A DNA stretch of 64,000 nt from Streptomyces gelaticus (lineage in GTDB: Bacteria; Actinomycetota; Actinomycetes; Streptomycetales; Streptomycetaceae): the NCBI RefSeq assembly GCF_014649535.1, contig NZ_BMTF01000001.1, forward strand, positions 372,407 to 436,406, in the 5' to 3' direction. Both the position numbers and the translations under genes were made by a program. Of this stretch, positions 18,233 through 26,275 are shown in pieces; within the stretch, counting starts at the first letter, position 1, and each line of letters starts with the position of its first letter. Under the pieces are notes generated by a model. That model was given only the letters and a program-made list of their open reading frames with translations, did not search any database and was not told where the DNA came from.

Positions 18233-20308
18233 GTGGCCCACATGGATGATCGGGTAGCGGGTGCCCTGTCACTCCCGGACGACTGGCCCGCCCACCCGGA
18301 TCTCAGTCTCGCCCTGAACCGAATGGGCAGCTTCGACTGGGACCTGGACAGCGGCCTCATGCATATGGACCGCCCCGCGCTCGACGTGTTCGACCTGCGG
18401 CCGGACGAGTACGACGACCGGCCGGAGTCGCTCGCGCGACGGGTGCCCACGGACGAGGGGGTGCGCCTCGACGCCATGGTGGCGCAGGCGCTCAAGAGCG
18501 GACAGGGCAATTACGGGGCGTACTTCAGGATCAGGAAGCGCGACGGCGGCCTGCGCTGGACCCATACCCAGGGCTTCATCCGGCGGGACGGGACCGGCCG
18601 CCCGCACCGCATCATCGGCATCGTCCGTGATGCGACGCAGGAGCTCGCAGACTCCACCGCCCGCCACGAGCTGGACCAGGAGCGGCGACGCCGCACCAGT
18701 CTGGTGGACGGCACCACGGCCGCGCTGGCCCACGCCCGCACCGTCGGCGACGTCATCGAGGTGCTGAAGAACTCCCAGGGTCTGGCACACCTCGGGGCGA
18801 CCAGCCTGGTGATGGGGCTCATAGAGGCCGGACGCATCCATCTGGTGGCCGACGGCCCGGAGGACTCGTTCGTGCCCGGCACCCGGTACACCCGGACGGA
18901 CGAGCAGTACCCGATGAGTGAGGTCGTCCGGACACTCTCGCCCCGCTTCATCGAGTCCGCCACGGACTTCGCCACCTCGTACCCGATCCTGTGGCCCCAC
19001 ATCAGCCACCTCGGCATCACCTCGGCCGCCTATCTGCCGCTGATCGCCCAGGCCAGGCCCATCGGCGCGCTGGGCCTGCTCTACAGCGACAAGGATGGCT
19101 TCACCGGCGACGAACGCAATCTGCTGGTCGCACTCGGCAGCTCCATCGCGCAGAGCCTGCAGCGGGCCATGCTGTACGAGCAGGAGCACGACCTCGCCGA
19201 GGGCCTCCAGCAGGCCATGCTGCCGCGCAGGATCCCGGACGTACCGGGGGCGCAGATCGCCGTCAGGTACCGCTCGGCACGGCTGGGCCGGGACATCGGG
19301 GGCGACTGGTACGACGTCATTCCGCTGCCCGGCGGCAGGGTCGGGGCCGTCATCGGGGACGTGCAGGGCCACGACACCCATGCCGCGGCCGTCATGGGGC
19401 AGCTGCGCATCGTGCTGCGGGCCTACGCGGCCGAGGGGCACAGCCCCGCCACGGTGATGGCACGGGCCTCCGTCTTCCTGCACGAGCTGGACACGGAGCG
19501 CTTCGCGACCTGCACCTACGCCGAGGTCGACCTGACGACCGGTGTGGTACAGCTGGTCCGGGCCGGTCATGTCGATCCGCTGGTGCGCGAGAGGGACGGC
19601 AACTGCCGCAGGCTGCCCGTGGAGGGCGGGCTGCCGCTCGGGCTCTCGGCCGAGTTCGGGCGGCTCGAATACCCGGTCAGCACCGTCGAGCTGGACCCCG
19701 GCCAGACCCTGGTGCTGTTCACCGACGGTCTCGTGGAGGTGCCGGGCGCCGACCTCGACGAGGGCATGCAGCTGCTGACGGCCATGGTGCGAGGCGGCCC
19801 GCAGGACCTCCAGCGGCTGGCCGACCGGCTCTGCCAGGAGGTCGACGAGCGCGGCGGCCAGGACGACGTCGCGGTCCTGCTGCTGCGCCGCAAGGCCGCT
19901 CACGCGCCCCAGCCCGGAGGCCGACTCCAGCAGCATGTCGCACAGAGCGACCCGGAGGCGCTGAGCTCCGCGCGCCACATGATCAGGGCGGCGGTACGGG
20001 CCTGGGGTGCCAAGGCGCGGGCCGACGAGGTCGAGCTGGCCGCCGACGAGCTGATCACCAACGCGCTCATGCACACCGACGGCGGGGCCATCGTCACGAT
20101 CCGGGTGCTCACCGGTCCCGAGCGGCGGCTGCGGGTCGACGTCGAGGACCGCTCCAGTGCGCTGCCCAGGCGCCGGGACGCGGGTGAGGCCGGGGTGTCC
20201 GGGCGGGGGCTGATGCTGGTGGACCGGCTGGCGGATCTGTGGGGCGTGGAACCCCGGGGCGGCGGCAAGAGCGTGTGGTGCGAATTCGTCATCCCGGCAC
20301 ACGAGTGA
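18233..20308 (+). CDS. PAS-GAF-SpoIIE phosphatase-HATPase signalling protein
   Basis: A 691-aa soluble multidomain regulator. An N-terminal PAS fold (about 20-140) holds RIRKRDGGLRWTHTQGF and IGIVRDATQ. A GAF domain follows (about 160-320). The PP2C/SpoIIE serine phosphatase domain (about 335-560) has metal-binding motifs GRDIGGDWYDV, GDVQGHD, VLFTDGLVE and GGQDDVAVLLL. The C-terminal RsbW-like HATPase (about 575-690) has ADELITNALMH and GRGLMLVDRLAD. It probably senses a signal, dephosphorylates anti-anti-sigma factors and may also phosphorylate or bind partners. GTG 18233 is supported by AATAAT (18221-18226) placed 7 nt upstream, suggesting a leaderless start; ATG 18242 is the alternative. 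No sigma gene is adjacent. Confidence 0.87.
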   Translation: MAHMDDRVAGALSLPDDWPAHPDLSLALNRMGSFDWDLDSGLMHMDRPALDVFDLRPDEYDDRPESLARRVPTDEGVRLDAMVAQALKSGQGNYGAYFRIRKRDGGLRWTHTQGFIRRDGTGRPHRIIGIVRDATQELADSTARHELDQERRRRTSLVDGTTAALAHARTVGDVIEVLKNSQGLAHLGATSLVMGLIEAGRIHLVADGPEDSFVPGTRYTRTDEQYPMSEVVRTLSPRFIESATDFATSYPILWPHISHLGITSAAYLPLIAQARPIGALGLLYSDKDGFTGDERNLLVALGSSIAQSLQRAMLYEQEHDLAEGLQQAMLPRRIPDVPGAQIAVRYRSARLGRDIGGDWYDVIPLPGGRVGAVIGDVQGHDTHAAAVMGQLRIVLRAYAAEGHSPATVMARASVFLHELDTERFATCTYAEVDLTTGVVQLVRAGHVDPLVRERDGNCRRLPVEGGLPLGLSAEFGRLEYPVSTVELDPGQTLVLFTDGLVEVPGADLDEGMQLLTAMVRGGPQDLQRLADRLCQEVDERGGQDDVAVLLLRRKAAHAPQPGGRLQQHVAQSDPEALSSARHMIRAAVRAWGAKARADEVELAADELITNALMHTDGGAIVTIRVLTGPERRLRVDVEDRSSALPRRRDAGEAGVSGRGLMLVDRLADLWGVEPRGGGKSVWCEFVIPAHE

Positions 20309-20332
20309 CAGAAACGTGCTCACCCACTGAAA

Positions 20333-20368
20333 GTAACAGAACGTAACATGTCTGTACTTGACCGTAAC
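20333..20368 (+). promoter_or_regulatory. Three GTAAC repeats upstream of the acyltransferase gene
   Basis: GTAAC occurs at 20333, 20343 and 20364, at 10- and 21-bp spacing, so all three lie on one helix face. They sit 60-95 bp upstream of the WS/DGAT start. This could be an activator site; no known regulator matches with certainty. Confidence 0.3.
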
Positions 20369-20428
20369 CGACCGGGAGCGATTGACTGCGACTCCGTCAG
20401 TCTTTGTCTTCGATGACATGAGGATCCG

Positions 20429-21817
20429 TTGGGAACCGATCTGCTGGCACCGCTCGATCTGGCCTTCTGGCACCTCGAATCCGATGCCCACCCGATGCAT
20501 CTCGGCGCGCTCGCCGTCTTCTCCCCGGCCCCCGACCCGGCGCACGGCGCCGACGCGGAGACCGTGCTCGAACTGCTGGGCACCCGTGCCGCTGCCATTC
20601 CCCGGCTGCGGATGCGGGTCAGGGACGTACTGCTGCCGGTCGGTGGCGCTGCCTGGTTCGTGGACAAGGACTTCGACGTCGACCGGCACATCCGGCGGGT
20701 GCGGCTGACCGGGGCGCAGTCGCGGGACGAGGGCGGCGGGTTCATGGCGGGCGCCACCCGGCTCGCCGGTGAACTGATGGAGCGGCCCCTCGAACGGGGG
20801 CTGCCGCCCTGGCAGATGTACGTGATCGGCGGCGTCGGCGGCGGTCCCTTCGCGGTGCTCGTCAAACTCCACCACGCGTTGGCCGACGGGATGCGCGCGG
20901 TTGCCATCGGTGCCGGGATCTTCGACGAGATCGCCGCCGCCGGCCGTGCCCGCGGCGGGGTGTCCGTCCGCCGCGCGCGGCCCGTGCCACCCCGCTCGTG
21001 GATGCCGGGCCCGCGCCAGGTGGCCGGCCTCGCGCTCGGCCGGATCGAGGATCTCGGGCGGGCGTTCGGTGTCGGAGCCTCCATGGTGCGGGCCAGCCGC
21101 CTCGACCTGCGCGGGGCGCCCGCGCTCACCGCGAGCTCCAGCGGCACCCGGCGGCTGGCCACCGCGGATCTGGATCTCGAAGCCGTCCAGCGGATCCGCC
21201 GTGCGGCGGGCGGCACCACCAACGACGTCCTGCTCGCCGTCGTCGCCGGAGCACTGCGCCGCTGGATGCGGGAGCGCGGCGAGGAGCTGCCCGACGAGGA
21301 CCCGCGCGCCCTGGTGCCGGTCTCCCGCCGCAGACCGGGCCAGGCGGCGGCAACCGGGAACAAGCTCTCCGCCTATCTGCTCGGGCTCCCCGTCGGCGAA
21401 CCCGATCCGTGGAAGCGGCTCGACGCCGTCCGCGTCGCCATGGACCGCAACAAGGCCGCGGGGCCCCTCCGCGGCGCCGGGGCGGTCGCCGTGCTCGCCG
21501 ACCAACTGCCCTCGCTGGCCCATCGCTTCGGTGCCCCGCTGGCCGGGAACGCGGCCAGGATGCTCTTCGACGTCCTGGTCACCAGCGTGCCCCTGCCGCG
21601 CTCGGCACTCTCGCTCGGCGGCTGCCCGCTGCGGGCGGTCTACCCGATGGCCCCGCTGGCCCGCGGCCAGTCCCTCGCCGTCGCGCTGTCCACGTACGGC
21701 GGCCGGGTGCGGGTCGGGCTGGTGGCCGACGGCAAGGCGCTGCCCGATCTGGACCGGCTGGCGCGCTGCGCCGACGAAGAGGTGGCGGAGCTGCTCGCGC
21801 TGGTGTCGGCCCGTTGA
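20429..21817 (+). CDS. Wax ester synthase/diacylglycerol acyltransferase (WS/DGAT family)
   Basis: A 462-aa bifunctional acyltransferase of the bacterial WS/DGAT family. The catalytic HHxxxDG motif is H148-H-A-L-A-D-G154. The DFDVDRHIRR strand comes before it and the downstream TNDVLLAVVAGALRRW motif follows. It transfers acyl groups from acyl-CoA to diacylglycerol or fatty alcohol, giving storage triacylglycerol, and is likely membrane-associated. The start is TTG 20429, with GAGGA at 20419-20423; the nearby ATG codons run into a stop or belong to another frame. It is a single gene. The three GTAAC repeats upstream may be its control site. Confidence 0.85.
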   Translation: MGTDLLAPLDLAFWHLESDAHPMHLGALAVFSPAPDPAHGADAETVLELLGTRAAAIPRLRMRVRDVLLPVGGAAWFVDKDFDVDRHIRRVRLTGAQSRDEGGGFMAGATRLAGELMERPLERGLPPWQMYVIGGVGGGPFAVLVKLHHALADGMRAVAIGAGIFDEIAAAGRARGGVSVRRARPVPPRSWMPGPRQVAGLALGRIEDLGRAFGVGASMVRASRLDLRGAPALTASSSGTRRLATADLDLEAVQRIRRAAGGTTNDVLLAVVAGALRRWMRERGEELPDEDPRALVPVSRRRPGQAAATGNKLSAYLLGLPVGEPDPWKRLDAVRVAMDRNKAAGPLRGAGAVAVLADQLPSLAHRFGAPLAGNAARMLFDVLVTSVPLPRSALSLGGCPLRAVYPMAPLARGQSLAVALSTYGGRVRVGLVADGKALPDLDRLARCADEEVAELLALVSAR

Positions 21818-21962
21818 GCGAGCGGCGCCCCGATCGGTTATAGGTCGGACAGATTTCCGGGAAAGTGTCGCAGTCGGGGCGACCGAGGTGTTGACGCGTC
21901 CAAGTGATCCGATGAATATTCGCTGTGTGCAGGAAGCGATCACCGGGGAGGGCGGCGGAAGC

Positions 21963-22955
21963 ATGCGGCGCAACAGGCTGGGAAGCAGCACGGTCGAGGT
22001 CACCGAGCTGTCCTTCGGAGCGGCCGCCATCGGCAATCTCTTCACCGCCGTCGAACCGGCGCGGGCGGCCGCCGCCGTCGACGCCGCCTGGGACGAGGGC
22101 GTCCGCTACTTCGACACCGCGCCGCACTACGGACTCGGCATCTCCGAACGGCGGCTCGGCGAGGCCCTGCGCTCCCGCCCCCGCGACTCGTACGTGCTGT
22201 CCACCAAGGTGGGCCGGGTGCTCGACCCGCTGCCCGTCGGCGCCGCCGGATCCGGGGACGGTCCCGGCGGCCTCTCCGAGGGCTTCGCCGTACCCGCCAC
22301 CCACCGCCGGCGCTGGGACTTCAGCGCCGACGGCGTACGCCGCAGCATCGAGGACAGCCTGGAGCGGCTGGGCCTGGACCGCGTCGACATCGTCTATCTG
22401 CACGACCCGGACGACCATGCGCACGCCGCGTTCCACGAGGCCTACCCGGCGTTGGAGAAGCTGCGCGCCCAGGGCGTGGTGGGGGCCATCGGCGCCGGGA
22501 TGAACCAGACCGCGATGCTGACCCGGTTCCTGCGCGACACCGATGTCGACGTGGTGCTCTGCGCCGGGCGCTACACCCTGCTCGACCAGTCCGCGCTGAC
22601 CGAACTGCTGCCCGAGGCGGCCGCCCGCGGCCGCAGCGTGGTCGTCGGAGGAGTCTTCAACTCCGGGCTGCTCGCCGACCCGCGCCCCGGAGCCACGTAC
22701 GACTACACGGCAGCACCCCTCTCCCTCCTGGACCGGGCCCTGCGCATCAAGTCCGTCACGGAGGGGCACGGCGTCCCGCTGCGGGCCGCCGCACTCCACT
22801 ACCCGCTCGCCCACCCGGCCGTCGCCGGGGTGCTCGTGGGCACCCGCTCCCCGGACGAGGTGCGCGACGCCGCCGCCCTGCTCCGCCGCGACATCCCGGA
22901 CGAGCTCTGGGCGGAGCTGCGCGCCGAGGGCCTGCTGACCGAGAACGGACACTGA
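21963..22955 (+). CDS. Aldo/keto reductase, probable L-fucose/D-threo-aldose dehydrogenase
   Basis: A 330-aa aldo/keto reductase barrel. Catalytic tetrad residues are visible in YFDTAPHYGLG (Asp and Tyr), STKVGR (Lys) and IVYLHDPDD (His). The long loop RRRWDFSADGVRRSIEDSLERLGLDR is characteristic of the L-fucose dehydrogenase/D-threo-aldose 1-dehydrogenase branch. It would oxidise the sugar to a 1,5-lactone with NAD(P)+. The next gene (1-bp gap) encodes a mutarotase and the third an amidohydrolase-type lactonase, so the three form a deoxysugar oxidation operon. No transporter or dehydratase is present in the unit. The precise sugar (L-fucose or L-rhamnose) is unresolved. Confidence 0.85.
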   Translation: MRRNRLGSSTVEVTELSFGAAAIGNLFTAVEPARAAAAVDAAWDEGVRYFDTAPHYGLGISERRLGEALRSRPRDSYVLSTKVGRVLDPLPVGAAGSGDGPGGLSEGFAVPATHRRRWDFSADGVRRSIEDSLERLGLDRVDIVYLHDPDDHAHAAFHEAYPALEKLRAQGVVGAIGAGMNQTAMLTRFLRDTDVDVVLCAGRYTLLDQSALTELLPEAAARGRSVVVGGVFNSGLLADPRPGATYDYTAAPLSLLDRALRIKSVTEGHGVPLRAAALHYPLAHPAVAGVLVGTRSPDEVRDAAALLRRDIPDELWAELRAEGLLTENGH

Positions 22956-22956
22956 C

Positions 22957-23268
22957 ATGAGAATCGCCCTGCACACCAAGGTCCGCGCCGACCGCATCGA
23001 GGAGTACGAGGCCGCGCACCGCGAGGTCCCGGCGGAGCTCACCGCCGCGATCCGTGCGGCGGGCGCCACCTCCTGGACGATCTGGCGCAGCGGCACCGAC
23101 CTCTTCCACGTCATCGACTGCGAGGACTACGCCGCACTCCTCGCCGAGCTGGAGCAGCTCCCCGTCAACGTCGCCTGGCAGGCCAGGATGGACGAACTGC
23201 TCGACGTGGCCCACGACTACTCGGCCGACGGCGCCGGAGCAGGTCTCCAGGTCGCCTGGGAGCTGTGA
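22957..23268 (+). CDS. L-rhamnose mutarotase family protein
   Basis: A 103-aa single-domain RhaM-like protein of ferredoxin-like fold: ALHTKVRADRIEEYEAAH with the catalytic His of this family, WTIWRSGTDLFHVIDCED and the terminal W-E-L. Such enzymes interconvert the alpha and beta anomers of L-rhamnose or a related 6-deoxyhexose. It starts 1 bp after the AKR stop and ends 1 bp before the lactonase start, so it is tightly coupled to both. In context it would supply the anomer used by the dehydrogenase. Fucose-type mutarotation is equally possible. Confidence 0.85.
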   Translation: MRIALHTKVRADRIEEYEAAHREVPAELTAAIRAAGATSWTIWRSGTDLFHVIDCEDYAALLAELEQLPVNVAWQARMDELLDVAHDYSADGAGAGLQVAWEL

Positions 23269-23269
23269 C

Positions 23270-24127
23270 ATGACCGGTCAGGAACGGATCGTCGACGCCC
23301 ACCACCATGTGTGGGACCTGTCGGTACGCGACCAGGACTGGATCACCGGCGAAGAACTCGCCCCGCTCAGACGCGACTTCACCCTGGCCGACCTGGAGCC
23401 CGAGGCGCGCGCCGCTGGGGTGCGCGCCACCGTCCTGGTCCAGACCGTCACCGTCGCGGAGGAGACCCCCGAGTTCCTGGCCCTCGCCCATGACAGCGGC
23501 CTCGTCGCGGGCGTCGTCGGCTGGTGCGACCTCACGGCCCCGGACGTCGCCGACACGCTGGCCGCGCTGCGCGAACTCCCCGGCGGCGACCGGCTCGTCG
23601 GCATCCGCCACCAGGTCCAGGGCGAACCCGACCCCGCCTGGCTGCTGCGCCCCGACGTCCTGCGCGGACTGCGCGCCGTCGCCGACGCCGGGCTCGTCTA
23701 CGACCTCGTCGTCCAGGCGCGTCAGCTGCCCGCCACCGTCCAGGCCGCGGCACTGCTGCCCGAGCTGACCTTCGTGCTCGACCACGCGGGCAAGCCACCC
23801 GTCGCCGCTGGTGAACTGCGCCCCTGGGCCGACGACGTCAGGGCGCTGGCAGCCCGCCCCAACACCGTCTGCAAGCTCTCCGGACTGGTCACCGAGGCCG
23901 ATCCGCGCTCCTGGACCGTGAGCGACCTGCGCCCGTACGCCGACACCGTCCTCGACGCCTTCGGCCCCGACCGGCTGATGTTCGGCTCGGACTGGCCCGT
24001 GTGCCGGCTGGCGGCGACGTACGAGGAGGTCGTCGACACGGCCCGCACCTTGACCGACGCCCTCGGCAAAGACGAACGCGCCCGCATTCTCGCCACCACG
24101 GCCGAGCGCGTCTACGGTCTCCGATAG
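23270..24127 (+). CDS. Amidohydrolase-2 family lactonase (L-fucono-/rhamnono-lactonase)
   Basis: A 285-aa TIM-barrel amidohydrolase. Metal motif DAHHHVWD lies at the N-terminus, LDHAGKPP in the middle, and MFGSDWPVC at the C-terminal strand, with the conserved Asp. This set defines the sugar-lactonase branch that opens 1,5- or 1,4-lactones of L-fucose or L-rhamnose to the sugar acid. It is the third gene of the AKR-mutarotase-lactonase operon, starting 1 bp after the mutarotase stop. A downstream dehydratase and aldolase are expected elsewhere in the genome. Confidence 0.86.
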   Translation: MTGQERIVDAHHHVWDLSVRDQDWITGEELAPLRRDFTLADLEPEARAAGVRATVLVQTVTVAEETPEFLALAHDSGLVAGVVGWCDLTAPDVADTLAALRELPGGDRLVGIRHQVQGEPDPAWLLRPDVLRGLRAVADAGLVYDLVVQARQLPATVQAAALLPELTFVLDHAGKPPVAAGELRPWADDVRALAARPNTVCKLSGLVTEADPRSWTVSDLRPYADTVLDAFGPDRLMFGSDWPVCRLAATYEEVVDTARTLTDALGKDERARILATTAERVYGLR

Positions 24128-24160
24128 GCACCGGACCGACGCTTCCGGCAGTCTGGAACC

Positions 24161-25021
24161 ATGCCCGAACTGCCGGAAGTCGAAGCCCTGCGGGTCTTCC
24201 TCGACGACCACCTGGTCGGCAAGGAGATCGACCGCGTCCTGCCGCTCAACGTCAGCGTCCTCAAGACGTACGACCCACCGCCGGCCGCCCTGCACGGCGC
24301 CGCGGTCACCGCCGTCGCCCGGCACGGCAAGTTCCTTGACATCGCGGCCGGACAGCTGCACCTGATCACCCATCTCGCCCGGGCCGGCTGGCTGCGCTGG
24401 AACGAATCCTTCCCCACCGCGCCGCCACGCCCGGGCAAGGGGCCCCTGGCGCTGCGCACCGTGCTCACCGGCGGCGACGGCTTCGACCTCACCGAGGCGG
24501 GCACCACCAAACGCCTCGCCGTGTACCTGGTGCACGACCCGGCCGAGGTGCCCGGCATCGCCCGGCTGGGCCCCGACCCTCTCGACGAATCCTTCGACCG
24601 CGACGCCTTCGCCGCACTGCTTGTCGGGGAACGCCGCCGGATCAAGGGCGCGCTGCGCGACCAGTCCCTGATCGCCGGCATCGGCAACGCCTACAGCGAC
24701 GAGATCCTGCACGCCGCGAAGATGTCGCCGTACCTGCTCACCACGGACCTCACCGACGACCGGATCACCCGGCTCCACACGGCGCTGCGCACCACGCTCC
24801 ACGACGCGGTCGCACGCTCCAGCGGACTGGCGGCCGGAAAGCTCAAGGCCGAGAAGAAGAGCGGGATGCGGGTCCACGGACGCACCGGCGAGCCCTGCCC
24901 CGTCTGCGGGGACACCATCCGCGAGGTGTCGTTCAGCGACTCCTCGCTCCAGTACTGCCCGACCTGCCAGACCGGCGGCAAGCCGCTCGCCGACCGCCGT
25001 CTCTCCAGGCTGCTGAAATGA
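24161..25021 (+). CDS. Fpg/Nei-family DNA glycosylase
   Basis: A 286-aa formamidopyrimidine-DNA glycosylase-type enzyme. It has the N-terminal PELPEVE with catalytic Pro2 and Glu3, the H2TH region IGNAYSDEILHAAKMSP, and a C-terminal zinc finger CPVCG...CPTCQ. Such enzymes remove oxidised bases and nick the abasic site during base excision repair. The intercalation loop differs from classical MutM, so it may be an Fpg2/Nei-like paralogue. CAGTCT ends 7 nt before the ATG, so the transcript may be leaderless. It lies between the sugar operon and the LytTR regulator and shares neither function. Confidence 0.88.
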   Translation: MPELPEVEALRVFLDDHLVGKEIDRVLPLNVSVLKTYDPPPAALHGAAVTAVARHGKFLDIAAGQLHLITHLARAGWLRWNESFPTAPPRPGKGPLALRTVLTGGDGFDLTEAGTTKRLAVYLVHDPAEVPGIARLGPDPLDESFDRDAFAALLVGERRRIKGALRDQSLIAGIGNAYSDEILHAAKMSPYLLTTDLTDDRITRLHTALRTTLHDAVARSSGLAAGKLKAEKKSGMRVHGRTGEPCPVCGDTIREVSFSDSSLQYCPTCQTGGKPLADRRLSRLLK

Positions 25022-25097
25022 CCCGCCGCCGTGCGCGGGCGGGCCGGTGCACGCAGAAGCGGTGAAGCACCCCCGTGCGCGCCCTACACTCCGGCCC

Positions 25098-25850
25098 ATG
25101 CTGCGCGTACTCGCCGTCGACGACGAAGAACCCGCCCTGGAGGAACTCCTCTACCTCCTGCGGGCCGATCCCCGCATCCGCAGCGCCGAGGGGGCCACCG
25201 GGGCCACCGAGGCGCTGCGCCGCATCGGCAGCGCCGTCGAGGCGGGACCGGACGACCCGGCCGCCATCGACGTGGTGTTCCTGGACATCCACATGGCGGG
25301 CCTCACCGGCCTCGACGTGGCCCAGCTGCTGGCAGGCTTCGCCGCGCCTCCCCTCATCGTCTTCGTCACCGCGCACGAGGGCTTCGCCGTCCAGGCCTTC
25401 GACCTCAAGGCCGTCGACTACGTCCTCAAACCCGTACGCCGCGAGCGCCTGGCCGAGGCGGTGCGCCGGGTCGCCGAACAGGTCGGCGACCGCTCCGCGC
25501 CCGTGCTCGACACCGCGGGCGACCAGATCCCGGTGGAGCTCGGCGGAGTCATCAGGTTCATCCCGATCGACGACATCGCCTACGCCGAGGCCCAGGGCGA
25601 CTACGCCCGGCTGCACACGGCCACCGGCAGCCACCTCGTCCGCGTCCCCCTCACCACCCTGGAGGAGCGCTGGCGCCCCCGCGGCTTCGTACGCATCCAC
25701 CGGCGCCACCTCGTCGCCCTGGGACGGATCGACGAGCTCCGCCTCGACGCGGGCAGCATGAGCGTCCGCATCGGCACCGCGGAGCTCGCGGTGAGCCGCC
25801 GCCACACCCGGGCGCTGCGTGATCTCCTGATGCGCCGGACCGGCCGCTGA
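25098..25850 (+). CDS. LytTR-family response regulator
   Basis: A 250-aa two-component response regulator. The receiver domain (1-125) has the acidic pocket VDDEEP, phosphorylation site Asp63 in VVFLDIHM, and Lys in YVLKPVRRERL. A LytTR DNA-binding domain follows (about 145-245: IPIDDIAYAEAQGDYARLHT, RIHRRHLV). It pairs with the LytS-type kinase at 27750-28979; between the two genes lie a DUF485-like protein and a sodium:solute symporter. TACACT (25085-25090) ends 7 nt before the start, suggesting a leaderless mRNA. It probably turns on the symporter when its carboxylate signal is present, by analogy with BtsSR/YpdAB-like systems. Confidence 0.9.
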   Translation: MLRVLAVDDEEPALEELLYLLRADPRIRSAEGATGATEALRRIGSAVEAGPDDPAAIDVVFLDIHMAGLTGLDVAQLLAGFAAPPLIVFVTAHEGFAVQAFDLKAVDYVLKPVRRERLAEAVRRVAEQVGDRSAPVLDTAGDQIPVELGGVIRFIPIDDIAYAEAQGDYARLHTATGSHLVRVPLTTLEERWRPRGFVRIHRRHLVALGRIDELRLDAGSMSVRIGTAELAVSRRHTRALRDLLMRRTGR

Positions 25851-25912
25851 CCAGGGCCTTGCGGGGGCCGGCCCTTCCCACGGCGGTCCGGTGCTGCGTA
25901 CACTCCGGGCCC

Positions 25913-26275
25913 ATGTCCGCAGAGCCAGCGCCCCGGCGCGAAGTGGTGACGGGGGAGCCCCGGCGGGTGCGCCCGCTGCCGCGCTACCGCACCCAGTCGG
26001 AGATCGACGAACAGACCGCACTCGGCGGCGCGTACGTCCGGTCGCTGATGCGCAGCCAACTGCGGGCCGGGCTCACCGCGTTCACCGTCCTCGCCGTGGT
26101 CGCCGGGACGCTCCCGCTGGTCTTCGAGGCCCTGCACAGCGCCGCGCTGGTCTGGGCCGTCCTCGGATTCGCCGCCTACCCGCCCCTCACCCTGATCGCC
26201 TGGTGGTACGTGCGACGGGCCGAACGCAACGAACGCGACTTCGCCCGGCTCGTGGAAGGCCGCCCCGCGCCGTGA
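25913..26275 (+). CDS. DUF485-like small membrane protein
   Basis: A 120-aa protein with a basic N-terminal 40 residues and two hydrophobic helices (about 50-72 and 80-100). It has the size and layout of the DUF485/YjcH proteins that accompany ActP-type cation:carboxylate symporters. Its stop overlaps the GTG of the symporter (GTGA), so the two are coupled. It may assist assembly or stability of the transporter in the membrane. The upstream sequence repeats TACACTCCGGGCCCATG, nearly identical to the leader of the response regulator gene, indicating a second leaderless promoter here. Confidence 0.72.
   Translation: MSAEPAPRREVVTGEPRRVRPLPRYRTQSEIDEQTALGGAYVRSLMRSQLRAGLTAFTVLAVVAGTLPLVFEALHSAALVWAVLGFAAYPPLTLIAWWYVRRAERNERDFARLVEGRPAP

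Noticed and set aside
18269..22045. A 1258-codon minus-strand open frame opposite the SpoIIE phosphatase and WS/DGAT genes
   Set aside because: The plus-strand genes have clear domains and motifs. The minus product is low-complexity and typical of the antisense of GC-rich coding DNA.
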